A stretch of DNA of 64,000 nucleotides from assembly GCF_003049645.1 (NCBI RefSeq), contig NZ_PYWK01000001.1, forward strand, positions 1,829,487-1,893,486, read 5' to 3'. Of the stretch, positions 1 through 8,019 are shown piece by piece (position 1 is the first letter of the stretch; the number at the start of each line of letters is the position of its first letter). The translations under genes were made by a program, and so were the position numbers. The notes under the pieces are model-generated. The model saw nothing but the letters and a program-made list of their open reading frames with translations, was not told the origin of the DNA and ran no database searches. This DNA comes from Metasolibacillus fluoroglycofenilyticus (GTDB lineage: Bacteria > Bacillota > Bacilli > Bacillales_A > Planococcaceae).

Positions 1-656
1 ATATAAGCTTCTGAATGGTTTAATTTTTCATGCTTCATCGCTGTCACAATGAGACCACCGCCTAAAAACGTATCCCATGTTGAATAGCTTTTAGCCTTCA
101 CTAAACATTCAACTGCGTCCGTTAAAGCACGCATTGCATCTTTACCGGCTGTTTGCGCCTCAATAATTTCCTTTTTCAATTGTTTAGCATATAACTCCTG
201 CTCTAGCAATTCATTTAATTTCTCTGCTTGCTTCGGTGCATGCTGCATAAGCCAGAGCTCTTTTTTCCTCGTCAATTTTTCTATTTGCTGTATAATCGCT
301 TGCTCATCTGCTCCCCTTAATTTATCGCATAAAGCATTTAAGTCATGCTGCAAATCCTCATACATAAGCTGACTTTCAATTAATTTTAATTCCTTTGTCG
401 CTACAACGCCAAACTGCTCTTCAAGCAACTCATCGTATTTTCCTGTCCATTTATGGAATAGCTGAACAAAGGAAAATTGATCGAGCTTATTTAATTGCTT
501 TCTAGCCTCGAATAATTGCTGTTCGTAGCTTTCAATATCACGCTGTGCTCGGCGAATTTGCTGCTCAATTGCTTGCTTTTGCTTCGTTAACTTTTCGATT
601 GCTAATAAACGCATTTGATAGTCCGTATATTGCTGCTGTAGTTCTTTCCACTCCAT
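1..656 (-). CDS. coiled-coil protein of unknown function, 3' end off the window
   Basis: The frame is open from the left window edge back to an ATG at 656, so about 218 residues are visible and the C-terminus is missing. The product is rich in Gln, Glu, Lys and Leu with long runs typical of coiled coil, starting MEWKELQQQYTDYQMRLL. A less charged stretch near the edge reads WDTFLGGGLIVTAMKHEKL. No signal peptide or membrane segment is seen. An in-frame ATG at 662 touches the Shine-Dalgarno GGAGGG, so the ATG at 656, about 7 bases from it, is the likelier start. The gene lies downstream of the acyl-CoA carboxylase gene but is separated from it by a terminator hairpin and a 21-bp repeat array. 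I do not recognise the family. Confidence 0.75.
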   Translation of the reverse strand, partial: MEWKELQQQYTDYQMRLLAIEKLTKQKQAIEQQIRRAQRDIESYEQQLFEARKQLNKLDQFSFVQLFHKWTGKYDELLEEQFGVVATKELKLIESQLMYEDLQHDLNALCDKLRGADEQAIIQQIEKLTRKKELWLMQHAPKQAEKLNELLEQELYAKQLKKEIIEAQTAGKDAMRALTDAVECLVKAKSYSTWDTFLGGGLIVTAMKHEKLNHSEAY

Positions 657-700
657 TGCCATCCCTCCTAGTTTGATTATAGCACCCAATAAATGTTTGC

Positions 701-771
701 GGGCGAATTTGCCCCGTTAGTGAGCGAATTTTCAATTTTAACGAGCGAATCTCACTCGTTAATGAGCGAAT
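701..771. repeat. array of four 21-bp periodic GAGCGAAT repeats
   Basis: The octamer GRGCGAAT begins at 701 (as GGGCGAAT), 722, 743 and 764, exactly 21 bases apart. The 13 bases between cores vary but often end in GTTAAT, GTTAGT or TTTAAC. The array lies between the terminator after the acyl-CoA carboxylase gene and the start of the coiled-coil gene. The same core with the same 21-base period recurs in opposite orientation at 38148-38197. Confidence 0.8.
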
Positions 772-787
772 CGTTACCTTAGAACTA

Positions 788-834
788 TAAAAAGCGTCCA
801 AAATGCCGGCAATTGCACAACATTTTGGACGCTT
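788..834 (-). terminator. intrinsic terminator after the acyl-CoA carboxylase gene
   Basis: Read on the minus strand, a stem with arms AAGCGTCCAAAATG (821-834) and CATTTTGGACGCTT (792-805) encloses a 15-base loop and is followed by a T-rich run. It starts about 10 bases after the carboxylase stop codon. Similar GTCCaaaatg...cattttGGAC hairpins recur in this window, for example near 38.2, 46.15 and 51.4 kb. Confidence 0.8.
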
Positions 835-844
835 CTCTCCTGCT

Positions 845-2404
845 TTATAATGGGATATTCCCATGTTTTTTATATGGTCGGTCCTCATGCTTTGTTGATA
901 GCATATCTAATGCTTGAATAAGCTTAATGCGTGTTTCACGAGGGTCAATAACATCGTCTACCATACCGCGCGATGCCGCTACATATGGATTCGCAAATTT
1001 CTCTTTGTATTCTTCGATTTTTGCTGCACGTGTTGCCTCTGGGTCGCTTGATTTCGCGATTTCGCCTGCATGGATAATATTTGCTGCACCTGCTGCACCC
1101 ATCACAGCAATTTCTGCATTCGGCCAAGCGAATACGAGGTCTGCTCCTATTGCCTTTGAATTTAGTGCAACATATGCACCACCATAAGCTTTACGTAAAA
1201 TTACTGTAATTTTTGGTACTGTTGCCTCTGAGTATGCGTATAAAATTTTCGCCCCATGGCGGATGATGCCCCCATGCTCTTGCTTCACGCCCGGGAAGAA
1301 GCCTGATACATCCTCAAATGTAATCACAGGTACGTTATAAGCGTCACAAGTACGAACGAAGCGTGCTAGCTTATCTGACGAGTCGATGTCTAAGCCACCA
1401 GCTAAAAACTTCGGCTGGTTACATACTAAACCGACAGATTCGCCTGCGATACGAGCAAAGCCTACTACGACGTTTTTCGCAAATTCCTTTTGCACTTCCA
1501 TAAAGGAGCCTTCATCGACAACTTGCTCGACCACTTTACGTACATCGTATGATTTCGTTTGGTCAATTGGCACAACGTCCACAAGCTCTGAACGATATTC
1601 GTCACCAGCAGTGTATGGCGCTTTCGGAGCCTTTTCTTTATTATTTTGTGGTAAATAGCTTAATAGCTGTTGAATTTGCTTGATTGCTTCTTCTTCATTC
1701 GGTGCGCGGAAATGTGCGTTACCGCTAATCGTATTATGCACCTTTGAGCCACCTAAGCCTTCAGATGAAATTTGCTCACCTGTTACTGTTTCAATTACCT
1801 TTGGCCCTGTAATAAACATTTGTGATGTTTTATCGACCATTAAAATAAAGTCTGTAATTGCAGGAGAATAGACAGCTCCCCCCGCGCAAGGCCCCATAAT
1901 TACAGAGATTTGTGGAATCACACCCGAGTAAATCGAGTTGCGGTAGAAAATATGACCGTAACCGTCTAATGATAATACCCCTTCTTGAATGCGCGCGCCA
2001 CCGGAATCGTTAATGCCGATAAAAGGTGTGCCGTTTTTAGCTGCTAAGTCCATTACTGCTGCGATTTTTTTCGCGTGCATTTCGCCAAGTGCACCACCGA
2101 AAACCGTAAAATCTTGTGCGAATAAATAGACATTGCGTCCGTTAATTTTTCCGAAGCCTGTAACAACGCCATCACCAGGGCCCTCTAAATCAGCCATGCC
2201 AAAATCAATTGTGCGGTGCGTAATAAATGGATTAATTTCAACAAATGTCCCTTCATCTAATAATAACTCGATGCGCTCGCGAGCAGTTAATTTCCCCTTT
2301 TCATGCTGCTTAGCGATACGAGCATCGCCACCACCTTGTTCAATCACGCTTTTGCGGTCATATAGCTCATGGATTTTGTCAAACATATCAATTGTTGTTG
2401 TCAT
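845..2404 (-). CDS. yqjD: acyl-CoA (propionyl/methylmalonyl-CoA) carboxylase, beta / carboxyltransferase subunit
   Basis: This 519-residue protein is a full-length biotin-dependent carboxyltransferase. It moves CO2 from carboxybiotin to an acyl-CoA, probably propionyl-CoA to give (S)-methylmalonyl-CoA. The N-terminal half carries the ClpP/crotonase-type fold with GGARIQEG and MGPCAGGAVYSPA; the C-terminal half has GFFPGVKQEHGGIIRHGAK and RKAYGGAYVALNS, the oxyanion-hole glycine motifs of this family. It follows the epimerase gene by 5 bases, and mutase genes lie upstream, which supports a propionyl-CoA to succinyl-CoA route. No biotin carboxylase or biotin carrier gene is in the cluster, so those subunits must be encoded elsewhere. 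A decarboxylase role, as in MmdA, is the alternative. The ATG at 2404 has an AGGGGA Shine-Dalgarno. Confidence 0.92.
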   Translation of the reverse strand: MTTTIDMFDKIHELYDRKSVIEQGGGDARIAKQHEKGKLTARERIELLLDEGTFVEINPFITHRTIDFGMADLEGPGDGVVTGFGKINGRNVYLFAQDFTVFGGALGEMHAKKIAAVMDLAAKNGTPFIGINDSGGARIQEGVLSLDGYGHIFYRNSIYSGVIPQISVIMGPCAGGAVYSPAITDFILMVDKTSQMFITGPKVIETVTGEQISSEGLGGSKVHNTISGNAHFRAPNEEEAIKQIQQLLSYLPQNNKEKAPKAPYTAGDEYRSELVDVVPIDQTKSYDVRKVVEQVVDEGSFMEVQKEFAKNVVVGFARIAGESVGLVCNQPKFLAGGLDIDSSDKLARFVRTCDAYNVPVITFEDVSGFFPGVKQEHGGIIRHGAKILYAYSEATVPKITVILRKAYGGAYVALNSKAIGADLVFAWPNAEIAVMGAAGAANIIHAGEIAKSSDPEATRAAKIEEYKEKFANPYVAASRGMVDDVIDPRETRIKLIQALDMLSTKHEDRPYKKHGNIPL

Positions 2405-2409
2405 TATTT

Positions 2410-2820
2410 TTATTCCCCTTTTCCACTTTTGTCACATAATTCGTAAAGTACGCCGAATGAATCTTTCGGATGTAAAAATGCTACCTCTGCGCCACCAGCA
2501 CCAGGACCCGGCTCCTCTGACAGCAGGCGTACGCCTTTTTCACGTAGCTCTGCCATGCGCTCACGAATATCCGTTACCCCGAACGCAATATGGTGAATGC
2601 CTTCCCCGCGCTTTTCTATGAAGTTATGAATTGTGCTTTCTTCACTCATCGGTGCGAGCAACTCTAATTTGACATTACCAGCATCGATAAAAGCAACTTT
2701 CACTTTTTGAGAAGCGACCTCTTCTATTTTCAATAAAGTGAGCCCGAGCGTTTCTGTGTAATATGTAATGCGCTCCTCAATATTTTTCACAGCTATCCCG
2801 ATATGATCTACTTTTTTCAT
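2410..2820 (-). CDS. mce: methylmalonyl-CoA epimerase
   Basis: This 136-residue VOC-fold protein has two beta-alpha-beta-beta-beta modules. It interconverts (S)- and (R)-methylmalonyl-CoA, linking the carboxylase to the mutase. Candidate metal-binding residues are visible: His in VDHIGIAV near residue 6, His in GIHHIAFGV near 92, and Glu in LYELCDK near the C-terminus. Length fits the family. It lies just upstream of the carboxylase gene, matching the yqjC-yqjD order in B. subtilis. A GGGGG run lies 11 bases before the ATG. It shares a short divergent intergenic region with prli42. Confidence 0.93.
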   Translation of the reverse strand: MKKVDHIGIAVKNIEERITYYTETLGLTLLKIEEVASQKVKVAFIDAGNVKLELLAPMSEESTIHNFIEKRGEGIHHIAFGVTDIRERMAELREKGVRLLSEEPGPGAGGAEVAFLHPKDSFGVLYELCDKSGKGE

Positions 2821-2851
2821 CGAATTATTATCCCCCTACAGTCAATTGTGC

Positions 2852-2879
2852 TTGAGAAATTTCAAAGATTTGATAAACT
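2852..2879 (+). promoter_or_regulatory. sigma-A type promoter of prli42
   Basis: TTGAGA at 2852-2857 and TAAACT at 2874-2879 are separated by 16 bases, upstream of the small membrane protein gene. No experimental support is available. Confidence 0.5.
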
Positions 2880-2910
2880 AAATACAGACATGCTTAAGGA
2901 GCGATTAGAA

Positions 2911-3006
2911 ATGAGCAATAAAAAATTTCAAAAGGTCGTAGTTTACTCAATGGTTGTCATTATGTTAGTTTCAACAATCGCAATGGGTGTAGCGGCTATT
3001 ATGTAA
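2911..3006 (+). CDS. prli42: stressosome-associated small membrane protein Prli42
   Basis: This 31-residue protein starts MSNKKFQKVVVYSMV and continues as one hydrophobic transmembrane helix. That is the pattern of Prli42, the membrane miniprotein that anchors the RsbR/RsbS stressosome and is conserved across Firmicutes. The Shine-Dalgarno AAGGAG lies 9 bases before the ATG. The frame stays open upstream to 2803, but that extension has no ribosome site and runs through the promoter. Small size makes homology modest, but residue pattern, topology and its place beside yqjA-yqjD agree. Confidence 0.85.
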   Translation: MSNKKFQKVVVYSMVVIMLVSTIAMGVAAIM

Positions 3007-3009
3007 AAG

Positions 3010-3042
3010 GGGTTGCTTTTATAGCACCCTCTTTTATTTTTG
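3010..3042. terminator. probable terminator between convergent prli42 and yqjA-like genes
   Basis: An imperfect stem pairs GGGGTTGCT with AGCACCC around a short A/T loop and is followed by T-rich sequence on the plus strand. It lies just after the prli42 stop and just after the end of the convergent yqjA-like gene. Confidence 0.5.
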
Positions 3043-3993
3043 CAAGCCCGCAAAAGACCGTTTAATCGCTAAATACTTATCCATTTCTTCGATGCATTGA
3101 TACAGTGCTGCCATCGCCAAAAAGGTTTGATGGTTTGTCGGCAAAGGCAACTGTGCAAACTTTACCTTGACAGCATCTAGCTTTTCAATAAAGTGACTAG
3201 CTGTATTTCCCGAATGCACATGCTCACTTAAATCCTCCATAAAAACAGCTACTATTTCCGCCTGTTGTACTATAACAGGCAAAGCAGTAATTTTCGGTAA
3301 AATTCGTTCAATTATTTCAAGCTGCTGTTCTCGCATATCAAAATATACATAATATAAATTACTTTTGCGCGTTAAGTGGTTTTCAACATCCTGAAAGGCA
3401 AGCGCCTTCGCTTTATTAATAACAGTTGCCGCTTCAATCAGCTCATTGCCATCCCACAATGTATCTCCATTCCTTAAATATTGCGCAATTTCTGAAAATA
3501 TCTTTTGGTAATATGCCTCAATTTGTAGGCGATATTTGTCTAGCTTCGGTTGAATATCAGGCATATACATATTAACTGCTAATCCTACACCATAGCCGAT
3601 AAGCATTAAGCTTATTTCATTTTGTAAAAGAGCTAGCGAAAAGTGCCCTACCGAATAAATATGCAAAATGATTACAGCGCTCGATACAAAGCCTGCTGTA
3701 ATGTGAAATGATACGAGCAAAGGAATAAAAACAATGAACATTAACCCTAGCATAATCGGATGATAACTAATTAGCTCAAAGCATAACCATGCTAGCAACA
3801 TCCCTAATATACTAGCAACAAATCTTGTATAAACCGCATGAACAGATTTTCTTTTTGTTGGTTGAATACATAAAATCGTTAAAATACCTGCTGCCGTATA
3901 AAATTGTAAATCGAAAAAATGTGCGATTGCGATTGCAAGTGCTGCGCCAACAGCCGTTTTTAACGTTCGGTAGCCAATCGAAAACTTTTTCAT
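3034..3993 (-). CDS. yqjA: YqjA-like aromatic acid exporter family (DUF939) membrane protein
   Basis: This 319-residue protein has about five hydrophobic helices in its first 150 residues, containing ILCIQPTKRKSVHAVYTRF, the conserved loop of the DUF939/FUSC-like family. A soluble helical C-terminal half follows. The family resembles aromatic acid exporters, but substrate and mechanism are unknown here. Its position next to the epimerase and carboxylase matches yqjA-yqjC-yqjD of B. subtilis. A GAGGAG Shine-Dalgarno lies 11 bases before the ATG. A MITE-like repeat occupies its upstream region. Confidence 0.8.
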   Translation of the reverse strand: MKKFSIGYRTLKTAVGAALAIAIAHFFDLQFYTAAGILTILCIQPTKRKSVHAVYTRFVASILGMLLAWLCFELISYHPIMLGLMFIVFIPLLVSFHITAGFVSSAVIILHIYSVGHFSLALLQNEISLMLIGYGVGLAVNMYMPDIQPKLDKYRLQIEAYYQKIFSEIAQYLRNGDTLWDGNELIEAATVINKAKALAFQDVENHLTRKSNLYYVYFDMREQQLEIIERILPKITALPVIVQQAEIVAVFMEDLSEHVHSGNTASHFIEKLDAVKVKFAQLPLPTNHQTFLAMAALYQCIEEMDKYLAIKRSFAGLQK

Positions 3994-4031
3994 TGGAATG
4001 AAGGCTCCTCTTCTCGCGTGAAAAATACGGA

Positions 4032-4226
4032 GGGGCTGTCCGAAAAGGGCATTTTGTATTGGAATCGCATTGAAAAAGAGATATTTGCTCTTCTCCTTTA
4101 CTTAAGAGAAACACCGCTAAACTTTTTGCTTCTCTCGTTTTCAAAGAAAGCTCTCTGCAACCCTTTTGCCAAAACACCATCGTCAGTGTCCAAAATACCG
4201 ATGATGCACGGCTTTTGGACGTCCCC
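4032..4226 (+). repeat. diverged copy of the ~200 bp MITE-like element
   Basis: The segment begins GGGGCTGTCCGAAAAG and ends CTTTTGGACGTCCCC, which are imperfect terminal inverted repeats. Its first ~35 bases, internal blocks such as GCATTGAAA, and the final hairpin (arms GTCCAAAA and TTTTGGAC around ACCGATGATGCACGGC) align with the copies at 45963-46166 and 51377-51584. The middle is more diverged. It lies between the yqjA-like gene and brxB. No sizeable protein is credible inside it. Confidence 0.65.
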
Positions 4227-4269
4227 TCTATTTTTCATTGCTTGTTAATAGTTATCGTGAGCTTTTGAC

Positions 4270-4710
4270 TTACACTTCTTCACAATATTCTTCGAAATTA
4301 CCTTGCAAGTTTAATACGACAGACATTGGGTCATGTCCTTCGATTTCATAGCGTCCAACTTCCGCTACAACTTGTCCATCTTTTAATAGTACAAAGGATG
4401 GTGAGGATGGTAAATGGTCTTCACCAAAATGATAACGAGCCGCCGCAGTTGCCTCTTTATCTTGACCGGCAAACACTGTTACCAAATGGTCGGGACGTTT
4501 ATCGTAATGAACTGCTTGTGTTGCTGCTGGACGTGCAATACCGCCTGCACAGCCACATACCGAGTTCACCATTACTAATGTCGTACCTGGGCGAGCAAAT
4601 GCTGCCTCTACCTCTTCAGGTGTACGCAATTGCTCATAGCCCGCAGCTTCCATTTCAGCACGAGCGGTTGTTGTAATTTGTTGCATAAATAAATCATAGT
4701 CCATGTTCAT
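4270..4710 (-). CDS. brxB: bacilliredoxin BrxB (YqiW family)
   Basis: This 146-residue thioredoxin-fold protein contains [10 protein letters not shown], the CGC redox motif of the BrxA/BrxB family. These cytosolic proteins remove bacillithiol from S-bacillithiolated proteins during oxidative stress. Length and the C-terminal [20 protein letters not shown] segment match the family. An ATG at 4731 is in frame, but AAAGGAG lies inside that extension and serves the ATG at 4710. The gene is 82 bases downstream of meaB on the same strand with no clear terminator between, so read-through from the mutase operon is possible. Confidence 0.93.
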   Translation of the reverse strand: MNMDYDLFMQQITTTARAEMEAAGYEQLRTPEEVEAAFARPGTTLVMVNSVCGCAGGIARPAATQAVHYDKRPDHLVTVFAGQDKEATAAARYHFGEDHLPSSPSFVLLKDGQVVAEVGRYEIEGHDPMSVVLNLQGNFEEYCEEV

Positions 4711-4792
4711 AATTGTATTCGCTCCTTTCATACTATCTCATCATAGCAAGACAATTAATGATATGCAAAGAACTGATTTTCATTGTATCCGT

Positions 4793-5872
4793 TTATTTTT
4801 CAAAGAGCTTATTGACACCTTGTGTGACCGTTAATTTCCCCTGTAAAATCGCTTGTTCAAGCATGTTTACTTGCATTTTATTGTCTGCATTTTGATAAAA
4901 GGAATCATGCAAATGGTCCATAATCATCGCATGAAACCAATCGCGCGTTTGCTCATGGCGACGTATCGACCAATAATTAGAGGCTTGCACCTTTTCCTGA
5001 AATTGCTCAATCATTTGCCATGTTTCCTGAAGACCTGTTTTAGCGTGTGAGGAAACAGTGAGTGCTGTGCTCATCCAGCCTGGTGTGGCAGGCTGTAAAA
5101 AATGCAAAATTTGCTTGTATTCTTGCATCGTTTTACGGGCTGGGCGAATATTATCACCATCGCTTTTATGAACAATAATACCATCTGCCAGCTCCATAAT
5201 ACCTTTTTTCATTCCCTGCAATTCATCGCCCGCGCCTGTTAGCACAAGAAGTAAGAAGAAATCAACCATACCGCGCACATACGTCTCACTTTGTCCGACC
5301 CCTACTGTTTCAATTAAAATGATGTCATAGCCTGCTGCCTCACAAACAAGCATCGTTTCTCGTGTTTTTTTATGAACACCACCTAATGTACCAGCGCTCG
5401 GGGACGGGCGAACGTAGGCGTTTGGCTTACGCACAAGCTCCTCCATTCTCGTTTTATCCCCTAAAATACTGCCTCCTGAAATGGAGGAGCTTGGGTCAAT
5501 TGCTAAAACAGCTACCTTTTTCCCCATATCGCAAAGCATGGAACCAAAAGCTTCGATAAAGGAGCTTTTCCCAGCACCGGGGACGCCTGTAATACCGATA
5601 CGGATGCTCCTTCCTGTATATGGTAGCAGCTCCTGCAATAAATTTTGCGCCTGCTGTTTATGTGTGGCATTCGAACTTTCAATAAGGGTAATCGCTTTTG
5701 ACAGGGAAATGCGGTTACCTGCCCGCACCTCCTCGGCCAGTGTAACAACATCAAGTGTATCTTGTTGTTTTTTACGGAATTTTCTCGGCGTGCCATAATT
5801 CATACCGTCATGACCACCTTCCACACCGTCCATTACAAATAGCGCACTTTGTTGCTCCGAGCGTTTTTCCAT
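4793..5872 (-). CDS. meaB: methylmalonyl-CoA mutase accessory GTPase MeaB
   Basis: This 359-residue G3E-type GTPase protects and reactivates the B12-dependent mutase. It has a Walker A GITGVPGAGKSS near residue 95, DPSSSISGGSILGDKTRM, and ETVGVGQSE as the switch region. The guanine-specificity motif is HKSDGDN where the family usually has NKADG. A C-terminal helical dimerisation arm follows. Its start codon overlaps the mutB stop codon by one base (TAATG), so the two are translationally coupled. A ~45-residue N-terminal extension precedes the conserved part. Confidence 0.93.
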   Translation of the reverse strand: MEKRSEQQSALFVMDGVEGGHDGMNYGTPRKFRKKQQDTLDVVTLAEEVRAGNRISLSKAITLIESSNATHKQQAQNLLQELLPYTGRSIRIGITGVPGAGKSSFIEAFGSMLCDMGKKVAVLAIDPSSSISGGSILGDKTRMEELVRKPNAYVRPSPSAGTLGGVHKKTRETMLVCEAAGYDIILIETVGVGQSETYVRGMVDFFLLLVLTGAGDELQGMKKGIMELADGIIVHKSDGDNIRPARKTMQEYKQILHFLQPATPGWMSTALTVSSHAKTGLQETWQMIEQFQEKVQASNYWSIRRHEQTRDWFHAMIMDHLHDSFYQNADNKMQVNMLEQAILQGKLTVTQGVNKLFEK

Positions 5873-8019
5873 TACTCTGCCACTTCCTCGTAGCCTAATT
5901 GTTTATAAATTTCCTCAATAATCTTTTGTGCGGAAACAGGAATTACTGTACCTGGACCAAAAATCGCAACCGCACCTGCTTCATATAAAAATTCGTAATC
6001 CTGTGCTGGAATAACCCCGCCACAAATAACAATGATATCTTCACGTCCAAGCTTTTTCAGTTCACCTACTAGCTCTGGTACGAGCGTTTTATGACCTGCC
6101 GCTAACGAGGATACACCTACGCAATGAACATCGTTTTCCACAGCCATTTGAGCCGTTTCTTCTGGCGTCATAAATAATGGTGAAATATCTACGTCAAAGC
6201 CTAAGTCTGCATAGCCCGTTGCGATAACTTTTGCACCACGGTCATGTCCGTCCTGCCCCATTTTTGCAACTAAAATACGCGGGCGGCGTCCTTCGTTTTC
6301 AAGGAATTCTTCCGTCATTTGCTTCACTTCATTAATTTGCTCTTCATCTGAGAAATTGGAAGAGTAAACGCCTGAGATTGAGCGGATAATCGCTTTATGA
6401 CGACCTGATACCTTCTCAATGGCATCTGAAATTTCACCTAGCGATGCACGCGCACGCGCCGCGTCCACAGCTACTGCTAGCAAGTTTTCCTCACCAGTTT
6501 GTGCCGCCTTTGTCAGACGTGCTAAATGCTTTTGAACTTCCTCTTCATTGCGATTAGCTTTCATTTTTTCTAAACGTTCAATTTGCTGCTCGCGCACGAC
6601 AGCGTTATCAATATCTAAAATATCGATTGGCTCTTCCTCTGCTAAACGATATTTATTTACACCGACAATCGTTTCTGTTTTCGAATCGATTTTCGCTTGA
6701 CGCTTTGCAGCAGCCTCCTCTACCTTCATTTTTGGTAAGCCTGTGTCGATTGCTTTCGCCATACCTCCAAGCTCTTCAATTTCCTCAATTAAAGCCCATG
6801 CTTTTTCTGTCAATTCTTCTGTTAGCTTCTCTACATAGTATGAGCCACCCCATGGGTCAATCACTTTTGTCATACCCGTTTCTTCCTGTAAAAATAGCTG
6901 TGTATTACGCGCGATACGTGCCGAAAAATCAGTCGGTAAAGCAATGGCCTCATCTAGTGCATTGGTGTGCAATGATTGTGTATGTCCCATAGCTGCTGCG
7001 TTTGCTTCGATTAAAGTACGCGTCACATTGTTGAATGGGTCTTGCTCTGTTAATGACCAGCCAGATGTTTGTGAATGCGTTCTTAATGCTAATGATTTCT
7101 CATTTTTCGGATTAAATGTTGACATCATTTGTGCCCAAATTCGACGTGCTGCACGCATTTTTGCAATTTCCATATAATAGTTCATGCCAATCGCCCAGAA
7201 GAAGGAGAGGCGCGGGGCAAAGGCGTCAATATCAATTCCTGCCTTTAAGCCTGTGCGCACATATTCCAAGCCATCAGCCAAAGTGTAAGCAAGCTCGATA
7301 TCATTTGTTGCGCCAGCTTCTTGAATATGGTAGCCCGAAATGGAAATCGAATTGAATTTCGGCATAAATTTCGCCGTGTATTCAAAAATATCAGCGATAA
7401 TTTTCATTGACATTGCTGGCGGGTAAATATACGTATTACGCACCATATATTCCTTTAAAATATCATTCTGAATCGTCCCTGCAAGCTGCTCCGGCTTAAC
7501 GCCCTGCTCCTCCGCTGCCACGATATAAAACGCTAATACAGGTAATACCGCTCCGTTCATCGTCATCGATACCGACATTTGGTCTAGTGGAATGCCGTCA
7601 AATAAAATTTTGGCGTCCTCTACAGAGTCAATAGCTACACCCGCTTTTCCAACATCACCTGTTACGCGGGGATGGTCAGAATCGTAGCCGCGATGTGTTG
7701 CTAAATCGAAGGCAACTGATAGCCCTTTTTGCCCCATCGCTAAATTGCGTCGGTAAAAAGCATTTGATTCTTCCGCTGTTGAGAAACCCGCATATTGACG
7801 TACTGTCCATGGACGCGCAACATACATTGTCGGATATGGTCCCCTTGTATTCGGGGCGATGCCTGCTACATCTTGTAAATGCTTAGCGTCTTTAACATCT
7901 TTTTTCGTATAAACATTTTTCACTTCGATGCCTTCATTTGTCATAAATGTACTTGTAGCTTGTAGCCCTTCTCCAGCTAGTACATCCTCGATGACAATCC
8001 CCTGAAAGTTCGCATTCAT
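5872..8019 (-). CDS. mutB: methylmalonyl-CoA mutase, large (alpha) subunit
   Basis: This 715-residue subunit catalyses the adenosylcobalamin-dependent isomerisation of (R)-methylmalonyl-CoA to succinyl-CoA. The N-terminal TIM barrel includes [18 protein letters not shown] and [19 protein letters not shown]. The C-terminal B12 domain has GQDGHDRG near residue 590, the DxHxxG motif whose His ligates cobalt, and later CGGVIP. The frame stays open upstream to 8115, but AAAGGAGGT lies 6 bases before the ATG at 8019 and fixes the start. ATG and the mutA stop overlap as ATGA. Confidence 0.97.
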   Translation of the reverse strand: MNANFQGIVIEDVLAGEGLQATSTFMTNEGIEVKNVYTKKDVKDAKHLQDVAGIAPNTRGPYPTMYVARPWTVRQYAGFSTAEESNAFYRRNLAMGQKGLSVAFDLATHRGYDSDHPRVTGDVGKAGVAIDSVEDAKILFDGIPLDQMSVSMTMNGAVLPVLAFYIVAAEEQGVKPEQLAGTIQNDILKEYMVRNTYIYPPAMSMKIIADIFEYTAKFMPKFNSISISGYHIQEAGATNDIELAYTLADGLEYVRTGLKAGIDIDAFAPRLSFFWAIGMNYYMEIAKMRAARRIWAQMMSTFNPKNEKSLALRTHSQTSGWSLTEQDPFNNVTRTLIEANAAAMGHTQSLHTNALDEAIALPTDFSARIARNTQLFLQEETGMTKVIDPWGGSYYVEKLTEELTEKAWALIEEIEELGGMAKAIDTGLPKMKVEEAAAKRQAKIDSKTETIVGVNKYRLAEEEPIDILDIDNAVVREQQIERLEKMKANRNEEEVQKHLARLTKAAQTGEENLLAVAVDAARARASLGEISDAIEKVSGRHKAIIRSISGVYSSNFSDEEQINEVKQMTEEFLENEGRRPRILVAKMGQDGHDRGAKVIATGYADLGFDVDISPLFMTPEETAQMAVENDVHCVGVSSLAAGHKTLVPELVGELKKLGREDIIVICGGVIPAQDYEFLYEAGAVAIFGPGTVIPVSAQKIIEEIYKQLGYEEVAE

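Noticed and set aside
701-771. Possible CRISPR array or iteron-type origin
   Set aside because: The conserved core is only 8 bases with a 13-base gap; no replication initiator or cas gene is nearby.
2133-2621. Plus-strand 162-codon frame
   Set aside because: It is antisense to the acyl-CoA carboxylase and epimerase genes, which have clear family motifs; composition is that of a shadow frame.
3812-4248. Frames on both strands upstream of the yqjA-like gene
   Set aside because: They lie in the diverged MITE-like element and the yqjA start region, with no homology to known proteins.
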